In this document: in pieces, positions 51,440 to 60,512 of the stretch | Layout of the letters: every line of letters starts with the position of its first letter | Position numbering within the stretch: position 1 is the first letter of the stretch | Origin: Oleidesulfovibrio alaskensis DSM 16109 | GTDB taxonomy: Bacteria; Desulfobacterota; Desulfovibrionia; Desulfovibrionales; Desulfovibrionaceae | Direction of reading: 5' to 3' | DNA length: 64,000 bases | Assembly: GCF_000482745.1 (NCBI RefSeq) | Contig: NZ_AXWQ01000013.1 | Location: 109,061 to 173,060 of the forward strand | Notes under the pieces: generated by a model | Seen by the model: the letters and a program-made list of their open reading frames with translations, nothing else | The model's database searches: none | Told to the model about the DNA's origin: nothing | Program-made: the position numbers and the translations under genes

Positions 51440-53757
51440 ACCGAACCCCTCTCAAACGCAGATTCACCGTCACCCTCATGCTGTTCACCCTGCTGTGCTG
51501 TGCTCTGTACACTGTGACGGCAAGCAGTTTCATGCATTATCACAACGCCCAGATAACCTCCCGCACCAAGCGGCTGCTGCATGCTCTTGTGCTCCAGCGC
51601 GAAAATGATCTGGCAAATCAGATTTTCGTGGGACACATCCGCGCGCTGCGCAGCACCGCTGCCGACCTGCAGGAAACCGACGATGTTTATTCCATCACCG
51701 TGTACGACAAATCAGGTAAACCGCTCATACATACCCGCCCCGAACGCCCGCTGCCTCTCACCGGTGCCGAGATGGCCATCCTTGCACAGGGCGATGTGGA
51801 TGCGCGCGGAACAGAAAACGGTGTCCCGCTGCTTTATCATACTTCGGCACTTATGGTCATAGGCGAACTGCAGGGATTTGTAACCGTAGCCTACGACCTG
51901 TCGCATGTACGGCGCGACACCATACTGCTGTCGGCCATGCTTACAATCCTGCTGCTGGGCACAGTGATTGCCGCGGGCATGGTGTGCTGTCATTTCATTA
52001 CGCAGCACATACGCCGGCCGCTCACAGCCCTGCGCGATGCCATGCACCGGGCACGCAGCGGCGAACTGCAGCACCGCGCCCCCATCGAAGCACAGGACGA
52101 AGTGGGCCGGCTGGCGGAATCATTCAACGCCATGGTAGCCACACTGCAACGCAACGAATCGTCGCTGCGGCACGCCCAGACCATATACAGAGATATCTTT
52201 GAAAACGCGCTGGAAGGTATTTTCCAGATCACAGGCCGCGGTTATCTGATTAACGCCAACCCCGCCCTTGCACGCATGCTGGGATATTCTTCAGTAATGG
52301 AGCTGCTGGCCGAACGCGGCACAACCCCGCTTAAATCGCTGGTCAACAGACGCGATCTGGCCCGCATGCTGCGGATGCTGCGCGCAAAGGGAGCAGTGGA
52401 CGGGTACGAAACCCGGGTCTACACCAAAGGCGGCGGTATCACGTGGATATCTGTTTCGGCGCGCACCATTGCAAAAGAAGAAACCGGCCAGCCGGAATCA
52501 TTCCGCTACGAAGGGTTTGTCAAAGACATCACCGAACACAGACGCCTGCGCGAACTGGAGCAGACCCGCACCGCCATGATAGAAGCCGACAAGGCAAAGA
52601 GTGATTTTCTGGCGCACATGAGCCACGAAATACGCACCCCTATGAACTCGGTACTGGGCATGGCCGAGCAGATGCTGCGCACGCCGCTTTCGGCAGAACA
52701 GAAAGAATGTATGGATGTGCTGAAAAATTCCGGTGAATCGCTGCTGCACCTGATAAACGACATACTGGATCTTACACGGGTGGAAGGCGGCCAGCTGGCA
52801 CTGGCCAGTGCGCCTTTTACCCTGCATGCCGTGGTATACGGCGTGCGTGACATGCTCTCGCTGCAGGCCCGTCAGAAAAACATTCTGCTGGCCGCGACCA
52901 TTGCTCCCGATGTGCGCAAAAACCATATGGGCGATGCCCAGCGTCTGCAGCAGATACTGGTGAACCTGCTGGGCAACGCGGTCAAGTTTACCGACAACGG
53001 TGAAGTTTCACTGCATGTCAGCCGTGCTCCCGATGCCGTGCACGACGGAGAGCTGCTCTTCACGGTCCGGGACACAGGCATAGGCATAACCCCTGCCGAA
53101 CAGAGCAGACTTTTTCAAAAATTTTCGCAGGCTTCCACAGCCATCCACAGCCGCTACGGCGGTTCGGGACTCGGGCTTGCCATATCCAGACACCTTGTGG
53201 ACCTTATGGGCGGAACCATAAGACTGGAAAGCGAACCCGGGGTGGGGACAACCGTCACCTTTACCGCCCGCTTTGCAGCCGTGCCGGAAGAAACAGCACG
53301 GACCGGCCATGAGGCGGAACAGCCGGATACCGCCGGCGACGACGCAACCGCGCTGCCAGCCCTGACCGTGCTGCTGGCCGAAGACACCCCCAGCAACAGG
53401 GCCGTGGTACGCATGATGCTGCAGGACACCCCCTGCACCGTCATTGAAGCAGAAGACGGACAGCAGGCACTGCACCTCTTCGGGCAATACGATATCGATG
53501 TTGTGCTCATGGACATCAACATGCCTGTGATGGACGGCATGGAAGCCACACGGCAACTGCGCAGGCAGGAACACGGAAGCGGCAGACGCACACCGGTCAT
53601 AGCGCTGACAGCCAATGCCTTTCAACAGGACATCATCAGATACAGGCAGGCAGGCTGCGACGGCCATCTGGTAAAACCCGTCACACGCAAAGCACTGCTG
53701 ACTGCGTTGCAGAGCTGTGCGGGCGGCGGTGCCACGCATTCCGGTTCCGGCGCCTAA
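51436..53757 (+). CDS. Hybrid sensor histidine kinase (HAMP-PAS-HisKA-HATPase-REC)
   Basis: 773 residues: TM1 (about 10-30), short periplasmic loop (about 31-160), TM2 (about 162-188), HAMP (190-240), PAS (250-375), HisKA with His397 in HMSHEIRTPMNSVLGM, HATPase (NLLGNAVKFTDNG, GSGLGLAISRHLVDLMGG), and a C-terminal receiver with phospho-acceptor Asp693 (DVVLMDINMPVMDG). Overlaps the binding-protein gene, so the pair probably forms a periplasmic ligand-sensing unit. No output regulator adjacent; a separate Hpt/regulator would be needed. Confidence 0.93.
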   Translation: MNRTPLKRRFTVTLMLFTLLCCALYTVTASSFMHYHNAQITSRTKRLLHALVLQRENDLANQIFVGHIRALRSTAADLQETDDVYSITVYDKSGKPLIHTRPERPLPLTGAEMAILAQGDVDARGTENGVPLLYHTSALMVIGELQGFVTVAYDLSHVRRDTILLSAMLTILLLGTVIAAGMVCCHFITQHIRRPLTALRDAMHRARSGELQHRAPIEAQDEVGRLAESFNAMVATLQRNESSLRHAQTIYRDIFENALEGIFQITGRGYLINANPALARMLGYSSVMELLAERGTTPLKSLVNRRDLARMLRMLRAKGAVDGYETRVYTKGGGITWISVSARTIAKEETGQPESFRYEGFVKDITEHRRLRELEQTRTAMIEADKAKSDFLAHMSHEIRTPMNSVLGMAEQMLRTPLSAEQKECMDVLKNSGESLLHLINDILDLTRVEGGQLALASAPFTLHAVVYGVRDMLSLQARQKNILLAATIAPDVRKNHMGDAQRLQQILVNLLGNAVKFTDNGEVSLHVSRAPDAVHDGELLFTVRDTGIGITPAEQSRLFQKFSQASTAIHSRYGGSGLGLAISRHLVDLMGGTIRLESEPGVGTTVTFTARFAAVPEETARTGHEAEQPDTAGDDATALPALTVLLAEDTPSNRAVVRMMLQDTPCTVIEAEDGQQALHLFGQYDIDVVLMDINMPVMDGMEATRQLRRQEHGSGRRTPVIALTANAFQQDIIRYRQAGCDGHLVKPVTRKALLTALQSCAGGGATHSGSGA

Positions 53758-54103
53758 CGGTCAGCCTGTACGCCCCGGGCACCGGCCGGAGGCGCAACCG
53801 GCCAGACGCGCACCGGCAGTGCACCCCCTCCCACGGCAACCGCAGCAGCTGTCCGGCGGCCTTCAGACGACAGCGGCACCGGCAGCAGATGGCCGAAGCA
53901 GGCGGACTGAAAACAGGGCACCGGCAGCCGCCCGCCATACACGGCCCGAAACCATCGCACGGCATCCGCAGGCAGCTTTCAGGCAAAACGGTATACCGGC
54001 CGCGCCACCGCATGTCCGTACGGGCACACAAAGGCCGGTCATACCAGCAGCGTCCCCGCCGAATCCAGCAGCGAAGCCGTTGCGCGGAGCCTGTGCACAG
54101 CGT
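53758..54103. other. Region without a confident gene, possibly decayed 3' end of the ligase-like gene
   Basis: GC-rich stretch in which minus-strand frames with high third-position GC alternate between stops (for example a frame ending at 53754). It directly follows the TAG that ends the ligase-like protein, where an OB-fold domain would be expected in a complete DNA ligase. I cannot align an OB fold with confidence. Confidence 0.35.
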
Positions 54104-54676
54104 CTACAGCGGTATGAGGCAGCAGCCGCGGCTATGCTCACCGGCGGCGTACAACATTTCCGCGTCTTTCACCAACACTCCGCTCAGACCGGGGCGCTTC
54201 CAGCTTTTCAGCCAGCGGGCGATCTGCTTTTCCGTTTTCAGCACGGGGGTGTGAAAATGCTGAGCCGGACGGACATGAGGCAACTGCGGCTCAAGCAATG
54301 CCGCCGCATCGGCAAGCAGATTGACCTGCCGCCACACAGGCAGCGGTGCCACCATATCCAGAATGCGGTACTGGCACAGGCTGTCCTTCACCCTTACCAG
54401 AATACCGTCCATGGAAGGCAGCGTGCCGGTTTCGGCGGCAATCCTTTCCGCTATCAGCCGCAACTGCGGTTTCAGATGCCCGGCAGCGGTTTCCACCACG
54501 CCTTCGGCGGTAAGGCATTCGTCAGTCCGGGCATCCCACAGCACCCTTGTGCCCATGTAGACCCCGCAATGAAACGTGCCGCCCAGATTTCCGCCCCGGG
54601 CGGCCATGAAATCTTCCAGCCGCTCAGCGGCATACATGGGCCTGAGGCCGCTGGCAGCCATTGTTGCTATATGCAT
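54104..54676 (-). CDS. ATP-dependent DNA-ligase-like protein lacking the catalytic lysine
   Basis: 190 residues. The order of blocks follows the adenylation domain of small ATP-dependent DNA ligases: YMGTRVLWDARTDECLTAEG (motif I region, family KxDGxRxxW), PSMDGILVRV (motif III, LDGEL), QYRILDMVAPLPVW..., then GLSGVLVKDAEMLYAAGEHS (motif IV, GEGVMLRD..YxAGR). The KxDG lysine and aspartate are replaced (VxMG), Glu of motif IV by Ser, and the OB domain is absent. So it is a pseudoenzyme or a decaying gene. AAGGAAG precedes ATG 54676. Relationship inferred by eye. Confidence 0.55.
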   Translation of the reverse strand: MHIATMAASGLRPMYAAERLEDFMAARGGNLGGTFHCGVYMGTRVLWDARTDECLTAEGVVETAAGHLKPQLRLIAERIAAETGTLPSMDGILVRVKDSLCQYRILDMVAPLPVWRQVNLLADAAALLEPQLPHVRPAQHFHTPVLKTEKQIARWLKSWKRPGLSGVLVKDAEMLYAAGEHSRGCCLIPL

Positions 54677-54795
54677 GGTACTGTCTTCCTTATGGCAGAA
54701 TGTGTCACCGGACTGTATCCGCAGCAGGCCCGCCGCGCAAGGCGTACCGGCGCGGGGCACCGGTCTTCCGCACCGGTCTGACCGGCGGCAGACAC

Positions 54796-54822
54796 AAAAA
54801 AAGGGCGCGTTGCCGCGCCCTT
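54796..54822 (-). terminator. Intrinsic terminator of nhaA
   Basis: AAGGGCGCG / CGCGCCCTT stem followed by T-run on the minus strand, 17 bases beyond the nhaA stop. Confidence 0.88.
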
Positions 54823-54838
54823 CATAACCAGGAGGATA

Positions 54839-56191
54839 CTAAGCCTTTTCAGGCTCGCGACCGCGCAGCAGCACACGCATCAGCATATACCCGCCGAAAC
54901 CGGCCACAAACGAGGCACAAAGAATACTCATCTTGGCGGCCTCAATATGTGCAGGGTCTTCAAACGCCAGTGTGGCGATGAAAATGGCCATGGTGAAGCC
55001 GATACCGGCAAGCCAGCCGATACCGTAGTACATCCCCAGACCGACACCCTTCGGCAGCTTGGCGATACCGGTCTTTACCAGCAGCCACACCGCCAGCGTG
55101 ACGCCGCCCTGCTTGCCCAGCAGCAGGCCGAAGAATATGCCGAGGGAAAGCGGTTCAAACAGCATACTCACCATTTCGGCGCTGACGGTGACACCTGCGT
55201 TGGCAAGAGCAAAGACAGGCATGATGAACCATGCCACCCACGGATGCAGGGCATGCTCAAGCCGCTGCAAAGGTGTGCCCGCCTTTTCGGTCAGCATTTC
55301 CACATGATGTATGGCATGCGATTTATCCTGACTGGCAAGCACAGGCGTATCGCCCTGAAGGGCGTTTTCAAACACGGAAAGCGCCTGACGGGCAGTACCG
55401 CGCAGAACAGCCGGTGCCAGTGCGGAGCGGGCCGGTATGGCCATGGCTCCCAGCACGCCGGCTATGGTGGCATGCACGCCGGATTTCAGCAGGGCAAACC
55501 ACAGCACCAGCCCCACAAGCAGGTACGGGGTTACCCTGCGCACGCCCAGCCAGTTGAGCAGCAGCATGACCGCAAACGCCGCAAACCCCAGCATGAGAAA
55601 GCTGAACGACAGGTTTGCAGTATAAAAAAATGCGATGACCAGAATGGCACCCAGATCATCCACAATGGCCACTGCCGTAAGAAACACTTTGAGGCTAAGC
55701 GGTACACGGTCACCCAGAAGCGAAAGAATACCAAGGGCAAAAGCAATGTCGGTGGCCATGGGCACGCCCCAGCCGCTGGCGGCAGCGGTACCGCCGTTAA
55801 GCGCCAGATAAATGCCCGCGGGAACCAGCATGCCGCCTATGGCCGCGGCAATAGGCAGCGCTGCCTGCCTGGGCGATGCCAGTTCACCCGCCAGAATTTC
55901 GCGCTTTATCTCCAGTCCGACCACAAAGAAAAATATGGCCATCAGACCGTCGTTGATCCACAGGATAAGAGCTTTGGACAAGGCGTAGTCGCCGAAGCCC
56001 ACGGTTACTTTATTGCTCCACAGCGCATGGTACGATGCAGAAAAGCCCGAGTTTGCCCATGCCAGCGCCAGCACGGTGGCGGCCATCAGCAGAATGCCGC
56101 TGGATGCCTCGATGGCAAAGAAACGCCTGAAAGGCGCCAGCAGTTTGTCGATGGGCTGGGGGGCGGCCCCGGGTATGTCGTGGTGTTGCAT
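54839..56191 (-). CDS. nhaA: Na+/H+ antiporter NhaA
   Basis: 450-residue inner-membrane antiporter, slightly longer than E. coli NhaA because of a loop at about 275-315. The paired aspartates are in TAVAIVDDLGAI, and WINDGLMAIFFFVVGLEIKRE, GVPMATDIAFALGIL and FALANAGV are present. Uses the proton gradient to expel sodium, as expected in a brackish or marine anaerobe. GGGAGG precedes the ATG. Confidence 0.95.
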   Translation of the reverse strand: MQHHDIPGAAPQPIDKLLAPFRRFFAIEASSGILLMAATVLALAWANSGFSASYHALWSNKVTVGFGDYALSKALILWINDGLMAIFFFVVGLEIKREILAGELASPRQAALPIAAAIGGMLVPAGIYLALNGGTAAASGWGVPMATDIAFALGILSLLGDRVPLSLKVFLTAVAIVDDLGAILVIAFFYTANLSFSFLMLGFAAFAVMLLLNWLGVRRVTPYLLVGLVLWFALLKSGVHATIAGVLGAMAIPARSALAPAVLRGTARQALSVFENALQGDTPVLASQDKSHAIHHVEMLTEKAGTPLQRLEHALHPWVAWFIMPVFALANAGVTVSAEMVSMLFEPLSLGIFFGLLLGKQGGVTLAVWLLVKTGIAKLPKGVGLGMYYGIGWLAGIGFTMAIFIATLAFEDPAHIEAAKMSILCASFVAGFGGYMLMRVLLRGREPEKA

Positions 56192-56450
56192 GTAGAAACC
56201 TCCCGTTGGTTGCTTTGATATGACCGGAAACTGGCATAGCCCTTTCTATCCCCCAAGCATCACTACAGAACGAAACAGCACCGTTGTACATGATTCAAAT
56301 TAAGACAAAAAGAAACGTCGTCGATGATTTTTCCCCGCCTCCGGCAGGCACCGCACAATATACATCTGCCAGCGTACCTGATATAGTCAGCTATAGTCCA
56401 TACTTCAGCCATCGGGCATGATTCTTTTTTTGCACCCCGCGGAGCCGTCC

Positions 56451-57689
56451 ATGCCAGACTACCAAGCCGGATTATGCGCCATAGTCAAAGACGAAGACCT
56501 GTATCTGGAAGAGTGGCTGCACTATCACCGGCTGCTCGGATTCGAGCATTTCATATTGTTTGATAATGAAAGCGCCCGTCCGTTGCGCGACACGCTGCGG
56601 CACCATATCGAATCAGGGCTGGTCACCGTGCATGAGGTTGCCGGCAGAAGCATGCAGATTCCCAGCTACAGGCAATGCCTGCAGCAGCACGGTGCCCGCT
56701 TCCGCTGGCTGGCGTTCTTTGATCTCGACGAATTTCTGGTACTGAAAGCCCATCAGGATGTCCGGCTGTTTCTGGCAGAATACAACGACTATGCCGCCGT
56801 GGCCCTGCACTGGGTTCCTTTCGGGTCCGGAGGGCACATCGTGCGGCCGCACGGGCTGGTCATCGAAAATTATACCCAGACACTGCGGGATGAACAGAAA
56901 AGGCTGCATGTCAAATGCATCGTACGGCCCGACCGCACAACCGATGTCCGCGACCCGCACTGCTTCCGCTTCTGCGCGGGCAGCCACTGCGTGGACGAAA
57001 ACCGCATGCCCGTCACTAACGCGCTGGCCCCTTTCACCGCCGGCACTGCGCAGCTGAACCACTACCACTACAAATCACAGCAGGATTATGAAGAAAAAAT
57101 GAACAAAGGAAGGGCGGATAATTTTGCCCTCAGCAGCAGCCGCAGCCTGCAGGAATTTTATGAACAGGCAGCCGAAGACGGCGCAAAGGACTACACGGCA
57201 CTGCGGCGTGCCCCTCTGGTGCATGCCGCGGTCAAAGGACCGCTGACTTCCGCAACGCAGCACATCACCCTGCGGCAGGTTAACGGCATGAAGCTGTATG
57301 AAATTGTCGAACACATCAGAGACAGCCTGACCCGCGGTGATGCGGCCGGTGCGCTGCTGTACGTCATTCTGGCCGAAGAGCGCTACGGACAGGTACCTGA
57401 ATATCTGCATGCCGCCACGCTGGCACTGCTTGCGGCGGGCAGACCCGAAGCCGCTCTTGCCACAGCCTGCACGCTCATACGCGTGCAGCCTTCGGCGCCG
57501 TCTTACTACCAGCTGTTTCTCACCCAGCTGAAAAACGGACAAAAAGAAGCCGCGGCAGCCACAGGCCTGTACCTGAAGCATACATACGACATTTTCAATA
57601 TGCCGCCCGATGCAACGCTGGCTGAGCTGCAACGGCATGACAAAGCGCTGGGGCTGGGCATCTGGCCCGCAGACGCCGCAACCGTCTGA
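56451..57689 (+). CDS. Glycosyltransferase family 92/DUF23-like protein
   Basis: 412 residues. N-terminal GT-A-like domain: AGLCAIVKDEDLYLEEWLHYHRLLGFEHFILFDNES, then RWLAFFDLDEFLVL (the DxD-type motif) and NHYHYKSQQDYEEKMNKGRAD. C-terminal third (about 285-410) is helical and TPR-like. Likely adds a sugar to a surface glycan or protein; acceptor unknown. ATG 56451 has GGAG at seven bases. Confidence 0.8.
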   Translation: MPDYQAGLCAIVKDEDLYLEEWLHYHRLLGFEHFILFDNESARPLRDTLRHHIESGLVTVHEVAGRSMQIPSYRQCLQQHGARFRWLAFFDLDEFLVLKAHQDVRLFLAEYNDYAAVALHWVPFGSGGHIVRPHGLVIENYTQTLRDEQKRLHVKCIVRPDRTTDVRDPHCFRFCAGSHCVDENRMPVTNALAPFTAGTAQLNHYHYKSQQDYEEKMNKGRADNFALSSSRSLQEFYEQAAEDGAKDYTALRRAPLVHAAVKGPLTSATQHITLRQVNGMKLYEIVEHIRDSLTRGDAAGALLYVILAEERYGQVPEYLHAATLALLAAGRPEAALATACTLIRVQPSAPSYYQLFLTQLKNGQKEAAAATGLYLKHTYDIFNMPPDATLAELQRHDKALGLGIWPADAATV

Positions 57690-57780
57690 CACATGCCACT
57701 CCGGTTTCCGGCGGGTGCTTTTTCTTGCTGCCCCGCACAGACCCTGCCTGCATAACAGCCTGTCTCTGAATGATGACCGG

Positions 57781-58737
57781 TTACAGACGCTGTCTGTCCA
57801 GAGTCCGGCAATTGACGGCTTCGGCCAGTCCGGCACAGGTTATGGCATCGTGCCCGGCAAGGTCTGCGATGGTGCGCGCAATGCGCAGAATGCGGGTATA
57901 GGCGCGGGCGGAAAGAGCCAGCGCGCTGACCGCTTTTTCCAGAAAGACATGCTCTGCAGAGCCCAGCCGGCAGTATTCTTCCAGCCACCGGCCGGAAAGG
58001 TCGGCATTGGTCACACACGGTGTGCCCTGATACCGTTTGTCCTGCCGTTCACGGGCCTGCAGAATGCGCTCGCGCATGGCAGCAGAAGAATCCCCCCTGC
58101 CGGTATGGCGCAGGTCATCGTACTGCACGGCAGGCACTTCCACATGCAGATCAATCCGGTCAAGCAAAGGCCCTGAAAGACGCGAACGATAGCGCTGTAT
58201 CTGAGCCGCCGTGCAATGGCACACATGGCGATCATCGGAAAGATACCCGCAAGGACAGGGGTTCATGGCCGCCACCAGCATAAAATCCGCGGGATAGCTT
58301 AACGACAGGGCCGCGCGTGAGATGGTTACCGTGCCGTCTTCCAGCGGCTGACGCATAACCTCCAGCACACTTTTACGAAACTCCGGCAACTCGTCCAGAA
58401 ACAGCACGCCCCTGTGTGCCATGGAAACTTCGCCCGGACGCGGATGCGTACCGCCACCCACCAGTCCGGGGTCTGATATGGTATGATGCGGGGTGCGGAA
58501 CGGCCGCTGTGTTACCAGCGCGGTTTCAGCCCCCAGCTGTCCCGCCACGGAATAAATCTTGGTCACCTCCAGCGCCTCGGTAAACGAAAGCGGTGGCAGA
58601 ACAGTGGGAATACGCTGCGCGAGCATGGTCTTGCCACTGCCGGGAGGGCCGATCATCAGCAAGTTGTGTCTTGAATACCCGAAAGCCTCTTGATATGTTT
58701 CGGCCTTCAGAAAGAAGAAGGAGGAGGAACAAATCAA
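57781..58737 (-). pseudogene. comM: comM/yifB (Mg-chelatase-like ATPase), 3' part, interrupted
   Basis: Reading on the minus strand, genuine ComM sequence begins at about 58670 with HNLLMIGPPGSGKTMLAQRIP (Walker A) and continues through GEVSMAHRGVLFLDELPEFRKSVLEVMRQPLEDG and FMLVAAMNPCPCG to the normal C-terminus (NCRTLDRQ). The first 20 or so residues (MICSSSFFFLKAETYQEAF) come from the inserted element. The N-terminal Lon-like domain, about 200 residues, is missing and should lie at the other end of the element. ComM is a branch-migration helicase that assists natural transformation, so the gene is presumably inactive. Confidence 0.85.
58660..58700. other. Probable attachment-site junction of the integrated element
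   Basis: comM identity stops just before the His-Asn codons at about 58662-58668 and composition shifts to lower GC immediately to the right. The serine recombinase starts 40-70 bases further on. The exact core dinucleotide cannot be fixed without the other junction. Confidence 0.7.
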
Positions 58738-58739
58738 CT

Positions 58740-59954
58740 ATGGCAGTCGATAACACACACAACCCACATACTCATGACCATACGGCGACGACCGCCACCA
58801 CCAGCAACACAGCAACCGCGCACTATAGCCACCTCAAGCCCAAGGCATACAGCTATCTCCGCTTCTCAACTCCCGACCAGATGAAAGGCGACAGCTTCAG
58901 GCGACAGACTGAATTAAGTCGCAAGTACGCCGAAGAAAATGGCTTGGACCTCGACGACACTCTAACTTTTCAAGACCTAGGTGTTTCAGCTTTTCGCGGA
59001 AAAAACGCCGAAGAAGGTGAACTAGGTGCGTTCATTGAAGCTGTGGACCAAGGGAAGGTCAAGCGCGGTTCTTTCTTGCTTGTCGAAAGCCTCGACCGTC
59101 TTTCACGACAATCGCCATACAAGGCTTTCCTTCAGTTCTCAAACATCCTTAACAGGGGCTTGAGCATCGTCACCCTTCAGGATGGAAAGGTTTATTCAGC
59201 AGGGAGCAACGGCAACGATTTGGCTTTCTCCGACCTCATGGTTTCAATTGCCGTGATGCAACGCGCCTATGAAGAATCACTAACTAAGTCGCGCCGCTTG
59301 TCTGAAGTATGGAAGGCCAAGCGGAGAAAAGCCGCTGACGGTTCATTGAAGCTGACTTCACGCTGTCCTGAATGGCTCAAACTCGACAAGAAGAACAACA
59401 CGTTCCACGTCATTGAAGAGCGCGCCGCCATTGTCCAACGTATATTTGAAATGACCTTGGACGGCATAGGCAAGCGCGTCATTGCCGCCACATTCAATGC
59501 TGAAGGAATAAAACCGTTTGGACGTGGCAAAGGCTGGCACTACTCATACGTGACCAAGATTCTTGAGAATGAGGCGACTATAGGACGTTACCAGCCACAC
59601 AAGATGCAAGAGGTTCAGGGGAAGAGAAAACGTGTTCCGGTAGGTGAACCCATTGAAAATTACTTCCCCGCTGTTATCAGTGAAGAAACATTTCTCAAGG
59701 CAAAGCGTATGCGGAAGGAAAGAAAGATAGCAGGGGCTAACGTGGGAAACAGGTATTCCAATCTTTTTTCAGGGCTTGCCGTGTGCGGCGTATGCGGCAG
59801 TGTGATGCACTTCGAGAACAAGGGAAAGCCGCCTAAAGGAGGTACTTACCTTGTCTGCTCTACCTGCGGCGTTCCGGTGGCGTGTACAGGGTGCGCGGCA
59901 AGTTCAGAGACAAGTTCTTCGCAGAGCGCATTAGCCCATTCAAAGGCTTTGTGA
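58740..59954 (+). CDS. Large serine recombinase (phage-type integrase), frameshifted near the C-terminus
   Basis: 404 residues. A His/Thr/Ala-rich N-tail (1-30), then the resolvase catalytic domain with Ser43 in YLRFSTPDQMKGDSFRRQ and SLDRLSRQ, a recombinase domain (about 190-290: LDGIGKRVIAATFNAEGIKPFGRGKGWHYSYVTKIL), and the zinc-ribbon start (LFSGLAVCGVCGSVMHFENKG). The frame then breaks at about 59862: the YLVCS...RRSGGVYR continuation is in another frame. AAGGAGGAGG lies 11 bases before the ATG. Its position at the comM junction marks it as the integrase. If the frameshift is real, the element may be locked in place. Confidence 0.85.
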   Translation: MAVDNTHNPHTHDHTATTATTSNTATAHYSHLKPKAYSYLRFSTPDQMKGDSFRRQTELSRKYAEENGLDLDDTLTFQDLGVSAFRGKNAEEGELGAFIEAVDQGKVKRGSFLLVESLDRLSRQSPYKAFLQFSNILNRGLSIVTLQDGKVYSAGSNGNDLAFSDLMVSIAVMQRAYEESLTKSRRLSEVWKAKRRKAADGSLKLTSRCPEWLKLDKKNNTFHVIEERAAIVQRIFEMTLDGIGKRVIAATFNAEGIKPFGRGKGWHYSYVTKILENEATIGRYQPHKMQEVQGKRKRVPVGEPIENYFPAVISEETFLKAKRMRKERKIAGANVGNRYSNLFSGLAVCGVCGSVMHFENKGKPPKGGTYLVCSTCGVPVACTGCAASSETSSSQSALAHSKAL

Positions 59955-60076
59955 CCATCATCGCCCTCGATGGTGGCAAAGAGAAGATGGTTGAGCTGTA
60001 TCTCGATGGCAAGCTGACCATGCGAAGAGGTTTCGAGCATGCTCACGAGCGATTCTTTGACGAACTGGACTTCTAG
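59864..60076 (+). pseudogene. C-terminal remnant of the serine recombinase in a shifted frame
   Basis: Starting at about 59864 the alternative frame reads LRRSGGVYRVRGKFRDKFF..., the expected continuation after the zinc ribbon, and ends FDELDF at 60074. It is much shorter than the usual C-terminal coiled-coil part of large serine integrases, so an internal deletion as well as a frameshift is likely. Confidence 0.5.
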
Positions 60077-60110
60077 AGAAATCGCTCAAATTTGCCGCAT
60101 AACGAATGAA

Positions 60111-60150
60111 AAGAGCCGGATAAAACCATTGGCCCTGTCCGGCTCTTTTT
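60111..60150 (+). terminator. Intrinsic terminator after the recombinase
   Basis: AAGAGCCGGA / TCCGGCTCTT perfect 10-bp stem with T-tail. Confidence 0.88.
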
Positions 60151-60209
60151 CGTTCTTAGCAGGCGAAATTCACGCAAATTCCAGCAAGTAAAATCATAGG
60201 AGAGAGACC

Positions 60210-60266
60210 ATGACCACCACCAAAGCCATTGCCAATCAGATTGTACGATTCGAAACTGTAACGTGA
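60210..60266 (+). CDS. Possible 18-residue peptide
   Basis: MTTTKAIANQIVRFETVT with AGGAGAGAG eight bases before the ATG. A terminator-like hairpin follows at 60306. It may be a leader peptide or the truncated start of a lost gene. Confidence 0.35.
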   Translation: MTTTKAIANQIVRFETVT

Positions 60267-60305
60267 TTGCCAGTCATATAGGCGAAGAAGCAGTTAACGA
60301 ATTGA

Positions 60306-60340
60306 AAAGGCTGGTCGAAAGTTCCCCTTGGCCAGCCTTT
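60306..60340 (+). terminator. Hairpin terminator of the small upstream frame
   Basis: AAAGGCTGG / CCAGCCTTT stem followed by an AT-rich tail. Nearly the same stem recurs at 61152. Confidence 0.65.
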
Positions 60341-60442
60341 ATATTTCACAGCGAGCCTGAAACCCATTTGGCACAAACAGACGCTATATATTCTGTTTTA
60401 CAGTGTATTACCAGAATGTTGCGCAATTTTAGCGACTCTATC

Positions 60443-60471
60443 TTGACACGTCGTTCTTTAGATTTATTCAT
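60443..60471 (+). promoter_or_regulatory. Candidate promoter of hsp20
   Basis: TTGACA at 60443 with an AT-rich stretch (tagatttattcat) 12-20 bases downstream. The -10 is not a good match to TATAAT; a heat-shock sigma-32 site was considered but the -10 CCCCAT element is absent. Confidence 0.35.
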
Positions 60472-60512
60472 GCTGTGCTGACCATAATTTTAAACTCTTC
60501 AAGGAGGACGCT

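Noticed and set aside
60443..60480. Sigma-32 heat-shock promoter for hsp20
   Set aside because: No CCCCAT-type -10 element at the right distance from the -35-like sequence.
60263..60481. 72-codon plus-strand frame between the small peptide and hsp20
   Set aside because: It runs through a terminator hairpin and the hsp20 promoter region and has no ribosome-binding site.
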